A DNA stretch of 64,000 nt from the NCBI GenBank assembly GCA_020086605.1, contig JACBWW010000015.1, forward strand, positions 17,709,484 through 17,773,483, written 5' to 3'. This stretch comes from Lanius collurio. Its lineage: Eukaryota > Chordata > Aves > Passeriformes > Laniidae. A program made the position numbers and the translations under genes. Positions within the stretch are counted from its first letter, which is position 1. Every line of letters starts with the position of its first letter. This document shows positions 49,269 through 63,444 of the stretch, piece by piece. The notes under the pieces were generated by a model. It did no database searches. It was given only the letters and a program-made list of their open reading frames with translations, and was not told the DNA's origin.

Positions 49269-51894
49269 CTCAAATTTTGGTATTGAGAGAGAACTCTTAC
49301 TATCTGGATTGCTGCCAGTAGTGTTCTACAACAGCAAACATTTCTCTTGACTTTTAAAGTGGTTGAGTGTGCACGTACATAATGTTTTGGCTGCACTAGT
49401 AACAAAGTTGAGAAGTTTTCAGGCAGGATCAGTAGTTGGAGGAGTATTACATTCAAAAAAATACCTTCTTCAGACATCTCATAAGGAACATGGAAAGACA
49501 TAAGGACACTATTGTTCCTGAAGTCTTTCTTTGAGCTCCATAGAGGGTCATCTTTGTTTCACCTTCATTGCTACATTTATGAAAGTCCAAATGTTCTCAA
49601 TAATTTTAGGTGGTGAGCTGATATGCAGTAATGTTAGCATGCCATAATTCCATTAATTCAGTGTTGAGTTTAGTATATACATGGTATAGGGAAAGCCATA
49701 CTACTGGAAAATTCTACTCTCTCCTTGGCAAGTGAGAGCTGAGAACTCCTGATGGGTATGATAGATCCTAGGGCACATTCACAACAACCCACACTAATGC
49801 TCTTCAATAATCTCAGTAAATTATTTAAGAAATTGCAGTTGGCTTAGTGGTATAACTGGTTTAGTATTACTTCTTTCTTTTCTAAAATTGCAGAAGAAAC
49901 AATTTGCATGTTCTTTGCTATCTACAACTTTCCATTGCAGAAAAACCAAATTTCAGGTGTGCTTCCCTATAAATACCTCCTTTTAAAAAATCCCATGACA
50001 TATGGGGATGTCTGCAGGACATATCTATCAATGCTGCCACACACCTATGCACACTGCAGTAGGATTTTAGTATTTTTTTGATTCATAGTACAAATTTTAC
50101 CTGCAGAGATAAGAGAGTGATTGTCAGAATTGCTTGAAATGCAGCAACACTACTTCTTCTAATATTAGGAAGAAGTCATACAATACAGTAGAATTATTTG
50201 CACTAAGAATTCCATTCAACCCATCGTAGCCTTCTGATGGAAACATTTGAAATTTACTGCTAGTGTGTTTCTGCAGACACAAGGCTTCAAACAGGCATCA
50301 CAAACTCAGTGTGGTTTCTTCTGTAATTAAAAATATTTTCATTTAATAGCAAAATATTTTTGTTCTTGTTCCAAGAACATACCACTGCAATCCAGTGTTT
50401 AAGCCAAACGTTTTCTTTTAGCTTTCCGCAAATCTTTAGCAGCCAAGCTACACATGACTTCACTGGATTCTACTCAAGCTTTCCGTTAGAAACCAAAAAG
50501 CTTTCTTATAAATGTAGCAAAGAAGAAAAGTTGTGTTACACAGTAAATATCAAGTCCTCTCTGCTGGAAAAGTTAACCATTTGTATGAGAAATAATCCTT
50601 CAGCTGACACCTTGCTGAGATAACTCAGATTCGTTAAGGTGTTTCCATAAACTGCAGTAGCATAATGTATACTGGAAGAGCTCTGAGATTTAACTCATAT
50701 TGAGTTAAATATGCCCCTAATGTTCTGAAGTGAAATCACAACATAAGATGTTTATCTTAACCAAGAGTGCCAGTTTGCTTAGGATGAGAACATCACAGAG
50801 AACTGCAAATGTGATACACTGTGGAAAAAAACAGATTAAAACACGAAGTAGGCAACCTAACAAATTCCCAACACAGCAACAACACAAATCTGCTCTGCAA
50901 ATATAATTCTATCAGCTGCAATATTAGAATCTGGTTTTGGAAGACATGAGATGCTACAGTCTGGATCCTAGAGAATTTAAACAGGAAAAGGAAAGGAAAT
51001 CTTCCCGATTCTCAGTTTTGCTTTATTACATCATTTGGTTAAATTAGATCATCTGTATCAGCTGCTGCCTTCAATGTGCCACCAAATGAGCAGAAGTACT
51101 ACTAGTCTTTTTTGTGTTTTGAATTGTTTATTTAATGGGACCAGAGGTCAAAATTACTTTAAAAAAAGTTTTTTGCCAGAGTCATAGGAATAACACTCAG
51201 TGTGGGGAAAAAAGGGGAAAATAGGTGTATCAGATCAAAGGCTTCCTTCTCCTCACAAAAAAAAGTAGATTAAAAGCATATTTTGATTTTATCACGCAAG
51301 TACAAGTCAAAAATAATTGTTAGCATGAATTTGCTTTCAGTTATTGTTTTTGTAATCCAAATAACTTGAAAATACAATTCCCCTTAATACTATTTTTCTA
51401 TGTAGCAAACAAATGGATTTGAAGACTTGGTGAGGGAGTGGCAGGTGGCTAAATAAAGATGTAGAAATCTCAGTGTTTTGTCATATAATAAACTATAATA
51501 GCACTTCAAAGTTTTGGACAGATTTGCTTATATTATGGGTTTAGGGTGTAGCTGTGTGGAAAATTGTAAATGTTGTCTTTTGGTATTTACTTTACAACCC
51601 TCTGTAATCTTCAGCTATATTTGTAGCTTCAAGTTGGAAGAAATCAAAATTAAAGAGGCCAGCTTGAGCATCCTTTGTAATCAAATACTTTTCCCATTTC
51701 TCCTTAAAATAAATGTGCAGCCTGCACATTTGGCTGCCTGAGGAGACCACCCGAAGAGTTTACAAGCCATGACCTTGCAGTGAAACAGTTTTGTGGAAAA
51801 GCACAAATTGCAGGAACACACAGAGAGAAGTCGTGGATGTACTGGGTGATTTTTTGAGGGGAGAACCAGTAAGCTGGCTTTGAGTTGGCGGGTT

Positions 51895-52330
51895 TAACTA
51901 GCGGTATGAGGCAAAGGGTGAGGCGCTCACTCCCGAGGCGCTGCGATCGCCACTCACTCAGGCTCAGCGGCGCAGGCCAGCCCGGCCGTGCCCCGGCCCC
52001 TCTGCCCGGGCCTGCCCCAGCGGCCGCCGCGGGGCCGCCCAGGGCGGGCCGCCAGCAGAGCCAGGCCCGGCCGCCGAGCCCCAAGCTCGGCCGGAGCTGC
52101 TCTCTGTGTGCTGCTGCCCGAGCCAGGCACCCACCCAAAGGAGTTCTGCGTATCCTGGACTGGGGGAGACGGGCGGAAAGGCTGCCCGAGGGGAAGTCAC
52201 TGCTCTGAGGGCATGGCTGTTGCAAGGGGATGCATCCAGTGCAACTGGCAGCGCAACTGTGCCAGCAGGCGACAGCCAGCGACCAGCACCCAGGCAAATA
52301 AGGGCACCAAAATGCAGAGCCCAAGGCCGA
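51895..52330. promoter_or_regulatory. CpG island 3, intergenic
   Basis: A GC-rich, CpG-rich block with no known gene beside it. Its densest part is 51960-52090. It lies about 16 kb upstream of CpG island 2. It may be the promoter of an unannotated transcript, or part of the small open frame described separately at 52197-52367. Confidence 0.5.
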
Positions 52331-52367
52331 GGGTGAAAATTTGGCCAGGAGTTACTTGAAAATTGCT
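52197..52367 (-). CDS. Hypothetical terminal exon encoding a small membrane protein
   Basis: I do not recognise this protein. On the minus strand a 19-base T tract (52395-52377) followed by GACGACAG makes a good acceptor-like signal ending at 52369. After it, a frame runs open for 56 codons to a TGA at 52199-52197. The frame has one strongly hydrophobic segment of about 25 residues, beginning IFTLGLGLCILVPLFAW, followed by a stretch with several arginines, His and Trp, ending PSEQ. This arrangement is that of a single-span membrane protein's C-terminal end. There is no ATG before the hydrophobic part, so an upstream exon would be needed, and I could not find one. A chance open frame in GC-rich DNA is quite possible; two of the three minus-strand frames are open here. 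Confidence 0.25.
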   Translation of the reverse strand, partial: SNFQVTPGQIFTLGLGLCILVPLFAWVLVAGCRLLAQLRCQLHWMHPLATAMPSEQ

Positions 52368-52376
52368 TCTGTCGTC

Positions 52377-52395
52377 AAAAAAAAAAAAAAAAAAA
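52377..52395. repeat. A19 tract (T tract on the minus strand)
   Basis: Followed on the plus strand by GGGTGGGTGGGTGG. On the minus strand it would serve as the polypyrimidine tract of the acceptor-like site next to the hypothetical small exon. Confidence 0.95.
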
Positions 52396-55300
52396 GGGTG
52401 GGTGGGTGGTATTTGAGAACTGCTTTTAGGTCTCGACTTTGCCCTGTTGTTTACTCAATACTCAAGGCAAGGTTTATAAAGAGAATTGCTTTTTATTGGA
52501 GTAACTGCACTTCTTGGCAAAACCAGCTAAGCTTTAGGGCAAACAAAACCTTCAGACTTGTGCAGCTGTGGAAGGGTGTCATGGGTACATAAATTACAGG
52601 ATCTCCTCTCCATGCTGCCAAACACTCTTGGTCTAAGACTTTAAAACTGTTGCTACATAGGGAATATCCCTGGGGAGCAAACTGGGGGAGTTCGAGGTAT
52701 ACAGGGGCCTTACCAAGAGAGGTTTTGGCTCTGGACTGTCAGTACAGTGAAAACAGGCCCTCATTTGCTCTCACTGAAACAAAAGTAGAACTGCTAAGAG
52801 AAGACAAAAATCTTATCTCTCTTAGCAGCTTTGGAAACATCCCAGAACTGTAGCTGGAAGAGCAGCAGGGTATGCTGTAAAAGAAACTGAATAGCAGTGT
52901 TTTCCGAAATTCCAAGTAAGAGAGTTTGCCTTTTTGCCAGCTAACCTAGGTCCAGGTGATCAGATCACAGCTACATTTCTTTTAAATTTTGTTCCTTTTT
53001 GTTTGGACTGAATGTACATTTTGCCCTTTGCTTCCTTCATTGCTTAAGCCTTTTAATCTGCTTTTTTTTCAAAACAGAACACAGGATCAAAAAAGATTTC
53101 ATGGACTATGGAGCCTAGTTCATCCCTGCAGCAGTTACACAGGTCATATAACCCCATTTGTGAATTTACCAAGCTTTCATCTTAAAACAGGTTTGGGGGT
53201 TTTGCCCCCATACTCCTTTTGGGAAGCTGTTACAGCACTTTATGTCCCCAACAGTTGGAAACTTTCTGAATCTCCATGATGAATTTTCATGGCAATTTTC
53301 TCAGGTGAGTTCATGCTGTGACAAAGTTCTACTTCAAGTATCTTTCATTTTGGTGTTTCTCTTATCCTCCTTTATCCCCAGTATAACTGGAGAGAAATAA
53401 TAAACATTTTCTCAGATTTTCATTAAATAAGCTAAATAATGAAATGAAGGTAACAAGCTACATGAAATAAGGTAATAAACTAAATAAGATAAATCCTTTT
53501 TATGAGGGTGGCGGGGTGGGCAGTTCATAGCTTCATGTCCCTCGTAATAGATAGTTTTGCTGCAACAGATGTATATACCAGGTTTTTTACCTAATTATCT
53601 TTTTTAAACTATGGTAATAGAAAATTCCTGTTATTAATTCCATGTCTGCAACCTTGCCCTTTGTACACTCTAACCTCATCTCCTTTCAGTAACTGAAGTT
53701 CAATGACCTGTATGATATTCCAAGCCTTTTCTAGTTTGACACTGCCTCCAGACTTTGTCATCAGAAAATGTCATAAGCACACACTTACACTATACCAGAA
53801 TTAGCCATGATACTATCTGCTATTTTTAGTCTCCAAGCTAATCCTAGAAAATTCTGCTGGTAACTTTCCTCCTAACATACAGTTTCCCTTTCAACACAAA
53901 GATCGAATCTTCAAATTTGTGAAGACAGTACAATCAGTCCAACACCGAGGAATTTGTGGTTTTCTCTGTAATTTTAATCTGATTTCAGTTAACTTGCTTT
54001 CTCTAAATTCTTTTTTTTTTTTATTTTTTCTCACAGTGAAGCCTTTCTCCCATTGTGGGCTAATTTTTGATGGGCTAATGTAGAAATGGTTTACTAAGAT
54101 AAGGTAGAAAAAGAAGGAATTGGTTTTATCTGGTAAAAGGCCACAGGTAGATCTGTCATAATCTGTTTGACATAAAATGAATCTTTTTTCACTGTTTCAA
54201 ATTTCCATTTACATGAATATGTTAACTGTTCTTTCCCATGTTGTGTGTTTTTAAACCTTTCATACTATAAATGTCATCTTAATAGGGTTGTAGTTTATTT
54301 AGTTACTTCCTCTCCTCTTCCATTCTCCATTTGCTAATCTTTAGTAATATGATACATTACTTGCCTTATTCATTTAGCTAACCCTCTGCTTTTCAGTTCA
54401 CCATTTCAGGCAAAGGAACAGATTTTTACAAAATTTTGTCATTACAAAAATAAGCTTGGTAAGGAGTAATGGGCCATTAGGAGCAGAACTGGGGTGCCTG
54501 AAGGAACAACTATACAGAACTCACTTGGCTGTGTGCCTAATGGTCAGCAAATTCACAGGGGTTGTATCTAAACTGGGGAGTAGAAGGTTGAGCCTCGCTG
54601 TGATTGTATTTAATTTAAATTAATTGCTGAAATGCCTGTTTTTCCTTGTCTTTGTTACTAGAAGGCACTGTGACTTACCATAACAATTACTTATCAGTTT
54701 GGTCTGAATCATTCTTCACTATCATATGCTGTGTTCTTAAAAAGTAATACTTTTTTCAGTTGTTTATATTATCTTAATCTTCTCAAATATATTTCCTAAT
54801 TAACATGTGATATTTTTTCCTGTATCTACACAAAAACAGGAAAGATGTGCAGTGTTCTGACTGACTAGCATTCTGGAGAATGTTGTCAGAATTTCCAAAG
54901 ACCACAAGCAAAAATGAAGCTCAGGGTATTCTCATCAGGTGTAGTACATATGATACAATTCTTACTGCATAGCAGATATTTCAAATTAATTTTTTCTGTG
55001 TTGACAGACTACTGCAGAGCTCAGACATCTGAAACTGCCATCCTTGTATCCTTTATTTAATGTGAACAGTAAAACTTTTCATTTAGATGCTTAAAACATG
55101 TATCTCAAACTTATATAAACAAGCCATTCTAGGAAGAAACAATAATTTCATTGTTTGCTGTATGCTGTAGAAAGGAATGAAAAAGGAGAACCGCAAAATT
55201 TTCAAGAAGGAATCTGAACTCCTGCTCCTTGCAGAGAGAATTGGATTTTTCTTTGTGATATCCGCTGTAAATGAAGCCAGTGATTCCCAGCTGATGAATC

Positions 55301-58300
55301 CAGAGAAATCTGATTTTTGCTTATTAAAGAAAGCGCTTCACTTTATCATTTCTAAAAGTCATGCATTTAAATTTTGACCGTTATCTGATAATATGGAAGG
55401 CCTTAATATTTTCTGCTGGGTTCTGACTCTCCCATATATTTGTCTGTCTTAGTCTATTAACACTATTAGTACAAAGTTAGCCACAGATCTGGAGCTGTCT
55501 CTCCTGAAGCCAGAGAATCTGAAGAGAAAGCTCTCCGGGTCTGATGCCTTCCTTTCTTCACAGTGGTATTCAAGGAGATGCAGTAGCTTATTCTACAATT
55601 TGAACACCATGTCTCCTGATGGTTGGTTTCTTTGGTTAATGTCCTGAAATGTAAATAGGAGGTCAGTGTGTACTGTGCCTGCTATTTCAGGGACATAGCT
55701 ATTAAGATGGAGGAAGGCCTCTGCTTTGCTAGGCACCAGACAGATGGATCAAAAGGGCCTGAAGCCTGTGGGTTTCCTCATTGCCAAAGAATGCAGTTTG
55801 CTTCAAAGTTTCATTTTAAATCACAGCGAACTAAGGGCTTCAAATATGTGCTCTGAAGTGAGAGATTACAGATTCTGAAGAGGGGACTGGCTTGTATAGA
55901 TACATCAGGCGAGTTGCTGTAAGTGCTAGGTCTACAACAGAGCCTTTCAAGCCAGTGGCCTGAAAATTATAGTCTTAGATGGAAAGGGTAAGGCTGAAGT
56001 GGGGAGCAAAGGACATTATCCAAATCTGCCAAACTGTACAGACCCTGATGAGCATGGATTGTGGAGGAGGGTGTGAGTTACATTGTATGGAGACTGTTGA
56101 CCTCATGTTTTACTTTAGTCAAAAGATACAACAGTGAGTCATCCCAGTACAAAATGCTTGCTCTTTTTGTTCTTTGAGCTGTGAATCTTATGTGGTGTGA
56201 GGCCATGGAAAACCACCTGCTGGATCTCAACTACATTTTTCAGAGTAAATAACCTGAAAAGTTTGCATTGTTTAAAGTGCATGGGAAAGTCTGTGAGAAG
56301 TTTGTGTTCTACATGCCAAACAAATTAATCTTCTTTATGAAAGATTTGTTAGCCAAGATTGTGGCCCTCTCATGACACAGTGTCTCTGGAGAAGAAGAAA
56401 TGACTGGTTTTATAGTTTGGTTTAATGCAAAGTTCAGGTTCTACACTTCCTTGATATACACAGACACAGGGATTGTTTAAAGACAGGTGTGTAAGTTGCT
56501 TATCTTTGCTTTTCCTTTCTTCTCTTCTGTTTTTGACAGGTTAACCCATGCCTCCTTAGTTATAATGCTGGGAAATTTCCCAGGAAACCTAAAAAATTGT
56601 CTAAGAAGTATGTGTTCTCTGAGCTAAAAAAGATAATGTTAAACTGTACTTCTGTGCTTTCAAATTATACAGGAAGATTATGAAGGTCATACTCATATTT
56701 CAGATCTGAAAAAAAATTTATAGGCTGCTGTGTAAATATACACAAAGTAGTTCTTATGTGGTTTCCCATAATAGTTGGTCTAGGCTTTCATCTGGTGCAA
56801 TTTTCACTGAGTGCCATAATGACAGGTTCCACAAAAGCTCCCTCATTCATTTTTAGCTCTACCAATCCAAAACAGAAAAGAAAAAAAAAGAATCAGAACA
56901 GAACAGCCAGTATGTAAACCAGACTCAGAAACAAGAACTTCTGCTGATAAATCCTGTCTCCCCACACTGGGAACTGGTCACTAACTCTATTGAAAAGCTG
57001 TATGTATAGACAAATATTTAGAATGCGACTGAATGGAGATGGTTCCAGGCACATTAGGCAAGGTGAATGTCAAATAGCAGCAAGAAATGAATTAATTTTA
57101 TGGTACAGGTCAGTTTAACCAGATCAAAGGGACTAAGCACAAAGGCTAAGGATCAAATGATGCCTCCCCCACAGCAGGTAGCCAACTGTTCATGTGCAGC
57201 TGTGAAATCGTGTTCTGCATGAAGTCAAGTAACACCTTTAGCCAGCTAAGCAACTAAAATCAGTGTGAGTTGAAACTAAGTCTAATGAGTTTGCTGGGAA
57301 GATACTATTCTTAAATAAAAGAATTTTAATAGAGCAGTAAAGATGCTCTAGAGGTTAAAGAAAAGCTTCTTAAGCAAAATTAGAATGGTTCAGGTGGAAG
57401 GAACTTCATCTCTGTCTGAACTGTGTTTAGGTTTAATTGGAGGAGATGGAAATCATAAACAGTAACTAAACCAAGAAATGTATATTTCCTGTCATGATCT
57501 TTCCCCTGATCATTGGAGGTTGCCTTTATATGACAAAATTCTTCAAATCTTCCCCACTGCTGACTCAAAAAGACAAAAAAATGTTTGTTGAAATATGCAT
57601 AAAACAGTCCCATGGCAATATTCCACCTTGTTTTAGTAAGATCATGCTCTCCACTCTGCTCTGCTGACCAGTTCCCACAGAGAAAGATTTTAAAGCCACC
57701 TTACCTCAAGGTGTAATTATTCAGGTAAGTTATTGAAATCAAAACTCTACACAGAAGCCTTTTGGCTTAGAACCTAACCAACTAATGCTCATGCTTCTGC
57801 CACTCTGTACAGCAGATTGAATTTAGGTAGCACTCTATTAACTGCCAATTGAGATATATAGATGGTATTTACATGTGGCAAGCTAAACTTCGATGTAACT
57901 TGTTTCCAAGTCAAAACAACCATGGTGTTTAATCATCAGTGAATATGTAAACAGTGGAAGTGTTGAGATGATGTTTATGGAACACTGATGTTTTTCTCTT
58001 AAAATTAGCTCAGGAAGAACAATTTTCTTGAAAGGATAATTCTGCATATGAATGCCTGTATTTCAAGTAATTTAATATTGATCATCTACTTTTATTTACA
58101 AATTAACAAGATGAGAGGCTTTGTATAAAGGAAAATTTGGATATGAATACAGATATGATTCTGCCAGAGGTACACTTTGCATTACAAATTCAAAGCTTTC
58201 TTTGTTTTCTACTTATTTCACATCTTCCATTTTGCTTCCTATTCAAATGTTCCTCCTATTGAAATGTTCTCTTTTTTTTTCAAGTTACTGTGAGCTTTAT

Positions 58301-61300
58301 TTTTTACTCTCCTGTAACATCTTGAAAAATTGTTCTGCAGCACAGTTTTCTAGAGAACAAAAGCACACTGTTGAAACATTGTTTTCCTGCATGACTGTAT
58401 TTTATACCATTAAAGCCAACTCTGGGTAATAATGTTAATATGATAAATTATTCATCACAATAAATAAATCTCATAAGAATTCCCTAATTACTATTAGGCA
58501 TTCTGTTGAACATTACCAGAATCCTTTGTGGGAATTAAGTTGTAAGTGAATACATATTAAACCGTGGATTTCAAAGGCCATATACAGACATAACCCTTAT
58601 AAAGATTTAGAAATGTCAAACAAACTGGAGGCTCACCTGTCATGACCAAATGAAACACAATGTAACACACAAGTTCATGCTGCCACAAACCAGGTCAGTC
58701 TGTTCCTTGGACACTTACCAGATTGATCTGTTTGCTCCCTGTCCACTGGGCCTGGTATGCCTGGTAAGCTTCTGGAGTCTGAAAAGAGTCCCTGTCCTCA
58801 TTTGTGTTTGTATTGCGAGGTACAAACTTTAGTGCTCCCCTCTGAAACTGAACATACAGTTCAACAATCTGACTCTCTTCCTGTTGTTTGCTCTCTAGGC
58901 TTTTTTTGTTTGTTTGTTTGGGCTTTTTTTCTGTTTAAGCACACTTTCAAGAAGAAATTGACATTTGGGGCTGTGTTTCAGTTCTTTGGGCATACACAGA
59001 TGTGCAGGCAAAGACTTAGTCAGCCGCAAAAGAACTAAAATATGAGCTCTACTTACAAGGTACCAGATTTATTTGTTAAAAAACCACTATCTAAATGCAA
59101 TGCACTTTTAAATTTCAAATTATTAGAAGTCTATCTGTTCAATGTGACAGGACTCCTTCCTGCAATTCCTCTCCTTCTTTGGGTGAAAATGCCCTTGTAC
59201 ATTAGTTCTTATTATTCTTTAAGTTCTAAGCCTCTCTTCCATAAGACTTCTTTATCTTAATCATCACCTTATGCAACGAGGTAATTTGTAGCTTAAGTAC
59301 CCCATCCTTTTCTCCAGCTGCAGACCAGAAAGGGTGCATTGTAAAACAAGTGTCTCCTTGTATAAAAGATGAGTAAAAATGTTATAATCTTAGGCCAACG
59401 TCCCTTGGAATTCTACTTCAAAATGCAGTTATAAAAATGATATATGGGCTTGCAATCAATGTTTTAAGTTTGAGATAACACAGTTCATAATCAGGTTGCT
59501 CTAATCCTTATAATAGATCCATGAGTACAAATATGTTCCACACAGACACAGTATATTCATAACAGTTTTTAACAGTCATCCAACTTATCTGATTGGATTC
59601 TATATTAAATGAACCATTTGATATTGAGAGGGAGCTTGATATGATTAGAACTGTTTAAGGCAAAAAGCTATTACAAGAAAGAAAGATTCATGATAAGGAC
59701 GCATGATTACAGTACTCATGAAGTAGTGATTCATTTTTACTGAGACATTTTACAGACTGAAACTTCGGTAAAACTTTCCTGCCAGGTATGTATCTTCTCT
59801 CCTAATTTTTTGCCTCCTTTTCCCTCCATTCTTCACATGATAATGAAAGGACCTCTTTTTATTCTTCTCCTGCCTCAGTATATCCTGTTGTGAATGCCTC
59901 CAAGGCATCATTCTTGGTATTATATTTTTTCAAGATTTCTTCCCTCAATTCAAAATTTAAGCTTTTCTGAACAGAGAGGTACTAGCCTGAAACCATTAGC
60001 TGCTGTTGATGAATTAAATGTTAGATTCTGGATGCAATCCCATCTGGTCTACTCGTTGAAGAGTTTGTCCAAGATGGTGCAGTCTTTTTCTGACAGTAAC
60101 AATAATCCCAGATCTTTTTCCACGAGTGTCCCTTGACATCTCACTTCGCTCTATAGTTAGGAAATACGACTGACTCAGAACATTACTCCACTGAGTTTTT
60201 AAAGTTGAAAAGGTTTAAAAGGTCTCTGTTTCCAAGACCTTTACAAAACTATTTCTCCATTTTTTTTACATTGTTTATAGTCACAAGAGAGAATTCTTAA
60301 GGAGTCAGAGAGGAATCAAGGTGACCACACAAATGGGTCTAACCAAAACTGACTGTGCCCACAGAAAAGAACAGTTAAACTGTCAGCACTTTTTGTTGTC
60401 TTTCTTCTATTTCAATTTTGCAGGTCAGCATAGCAAAGAGTATTGTTCTTGGACATCAAAAGGAATAAAAGGAAATAAATGATTACTCTAACATTTAGAG
60501 ACTGATCCTGTTAGCCTCTGGGCTGAAAGCCTCTTAAAAAGGGCTAAAACCTTCAGCTCCTTTTGATTTGATTAAGTGCACTAATCATCTGTTCAGCTTG
60601 AGTCAGTGCAAGATCCAAGTACAGGCACTTCACAAGCTGCTCCCAGTGTCACTCTGACAAAAGCCACAGTAAAGTCAGGCTGAGATGAGCACCTGCCCAA
60701 GGCATCAAGGTGAGAAACTGCTCCTTGAGAACCAAGTCAGCTATTAGTTAACATACCAGCCAAACAACTGCTGCTGCTGCCACCTTTAACCAGTGACCAG
60801 CTCTAGGGTTGAGGTATCACCAAGACGATGTGCAGCAGCTCTGCTCTAAACTGTGGTTGGTTATGTATCCTGCTGGGGATTGAAGCTGTTGTTCTGGCAA
60901 AGCATGAATTCCAAGTTCGTTAGAGATGACTCAAGGAAAGTATTTCACTTAAAGTTGCTTCAGAGTTGCATATCTGACAAATAATTCAATAATTTTACCT
61001 TCTAGGAAAATATCTGTACTTTAATTAAATATTTTAGATTAGAGAGTTTTATCTGCTCTTGAGTTGCTGTATTTAAGCACCTTTTGAACTGAATTAGAAA
61101 TGTGTTTTGAGTCTCTGGTAACTTTGGCCCTTAAGTGTTCTTTACCAAAATAAATTTTATAATTCTGTACTAGTAAATGCCACCATGATAGAATAACTTC
61201 ATTTAATGTATATGACATAGTGATATTCTGGGTGTTTAAAAATTCTTTGGTTGTAAAGCATTTGCTTCAAATTAAGTAGCTACAGTAAAAAGAATGCATA

Positions 61301-62774
61301 TTCATACGTTACCGAATGAGAAATTGAAATACAGAATGACAAGCCAAAAAACATTAATCATGTAGTAATTTTGCAGACCTATTTAAAGCATTCATTTTTC
61401 ACAGATGTTTGGCATCTACATGGCTTTAATAATTCTGCATAGTTCTCCAAAACTTATGTCAAGAGATACTGAACAACAAACAGTGGAAGTATAATGTATA
61501 AATTACTTTTTCCCTCCCAGTACACATTTCATGATCCTAATCCTGTTTTCTAGCAAGCAGACTATTCTTTTCTGAAACTTTCAATGTTTCATGTTTTCAG
61601 TGGTGATTCTTACAAAGCTACCTTTCAAACTTAAGTCATTCTGCAGCAACTCACTATCCTACCTTTTAGTATCCACCAGAACAACACTTTTAACACTTCT
61701 ATACAGAATGTTTTCCCCATCTTTTCAAGTTGCAGTCAGCAGCATTCTATTTAAAAATTATCTTGGAACTTGCTGACTCTATTTAGGAAAAAAAACCCAA
61801 CCAGCATTCTGGGTATTTTTTTCAAAACTGCTAAAGCCAACTAAAGCAACCTTTCTGAAAATTTCTTTAGAAGAAATAATTCCTGGGATAAACATCCATT
61901 AGATTCTCAAAATATGACACGGTTACATTGGCAAACAGACAGTGAGGCTCCTACAGCTCTTTCCAACAGGTGGATGTTCATATGATACAGTCCTCTATTT
62001 AGAAGTCCAAAGATATTTTCAAGACAAAATAGATATTTTTTTTTTTGTCCCAAACATGTTACTCTTAGGAGGTAGACTTGCATATTGAGAGCAATAAATA
62101 ATTACTTCATTGGTTCACTTTCCATTTGTAACAAATCAAAAGACTGAAAAAGAAATTGTATTACAAATATTGCTGAGAAAGGGTCTTCCTCATTAAAGAA
62201 TATTTGTTTGAAATCTAATGACAAAAACTATCATAAAGCTAAATGATGTATTATTTGAGTAGCAAACAATGGTAGAATACTTATAGCTGGTGAGAAAGCA
62301 ATTCAATAATAGAGTGACATTAGAGATTACTTTGCAAATATTTATGTACATTACGTTTACTCAAATTGAAAACCATCTGCTCTTGGAACTTCCTTTTCAA
62401 CAGCTGTGATTTGGCAAAAACAGCCATAGGGACATTATGTCCTGACATTGTGACAAGTGTGAAAGTCCTCTGTATGTTCTCATTCCTAAGAAAACCAATA
62501 GGCAGTTCACATTTGCTTTCATTCTCAGCTTGTGTCTTCTATTGGGATCATAGCTAAAACATGCTGCTCCTTCTTTGGCTTTAGGATAAGAACTGTTGCA
62601 TGTAACTTCTTCATCTTTAGTCACCTGACAGGACCTGTAACTGCTCATCCTTCTCCCAGCTGTCTTCCCTAAGCATCTTCTGATCTTCCTGCCTGATAAC
62701 CTTTTTCTGTTCCATTCCTATTTCAGAGCTTTAAACTTTAGGTTTAGCTTATTTACAGATTTGCCACAAGACGT

Positions 62775-62789
62775 CCCCCCCCCCCCCCC
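62775..62789. repeat. C15 tract
   Basis: Homopolymer of cytosines in intergenic DNA. Confidence 0.95.
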
Positions 62790-63420
62790 AATGTCATGTG
62801 CAGACATAGAAAAAGACAGGAAGAAAAGAAGTGGTTTTCTTCAAATGTTGAACAAAGGCTTTAATAGGAATAGAAAGAAAAAACACCTTCAAAGTTATCC
62901 TGTCTTTAGTTCTGCTTCACTAGAGGTCCCTCTGTCTAGAGCTTATCAGTTTTACTCCTAATGTTAAGTAAACAATTCACCTGTCCTTACTTGTATCTGC
63001 CAAAGATAGGGTGACTATATAGTACCTAAATTCAGAATAGAGAAAGTCATATGGAAAAAAGACATCTGTCATACAGATAAATATTTTTGAAGTTTTGAAC
63101 ACTGGAATTAGGATTTTTTGAGCGTTAAGTACCTAAATACACAGAAAAGCACAAAGCTAAGTATTCATGTGTCTAGGTGTATGTCTAGTTCCCAACCAAA
63201 TTCAATAGCACTTGTGAAAATGTCAGCAGTGACATAGGGCTACCCCAAATCCCTGTGTACCTATGGAGCACACGGATAGTCAGTTATCGTCAGAAATGTA
63301 GTACTTAGCTCTCTTGTAAAGTTAACTCTTTATGTTATTAATGACAAAGAACAAAATGAAGCAAATACACCCCGAGTAAGAAAATCACCCAACAGAAAGC
63401 CTGAATTATTTCTTATTCAT

Positions 63421-63444
63421 TGAATGACCTCTAGTGGTCATTCA
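63421..63444. repeat. Perfect inverted repeat, 9-bp arms
   Basis: TGAATGACC and GGTCATTCA flank the six-base loop TCTAGT. Confidence 0.9.

Larger units (their letters stand above)
36981..51894. other. Intergenic region with CR1 fragments
   Basis: Upstream of the SGMS2 promoters. It holds the CR1 copies and short repeats listed separately. The rest is AT-rich DNA without a supported exon on either strand. The open frames in it are short and show no domain I recognise. Confidence 0.7.

Noticed and set aside
51704..52324. Minus-strand frame of 206 codons over CpG island 3
   Set aside because: It begins at a TTG, has Ala/Gly/Arg/Pro-rich composition typical of chance frames in GC-rich DNA, and shows no domain.
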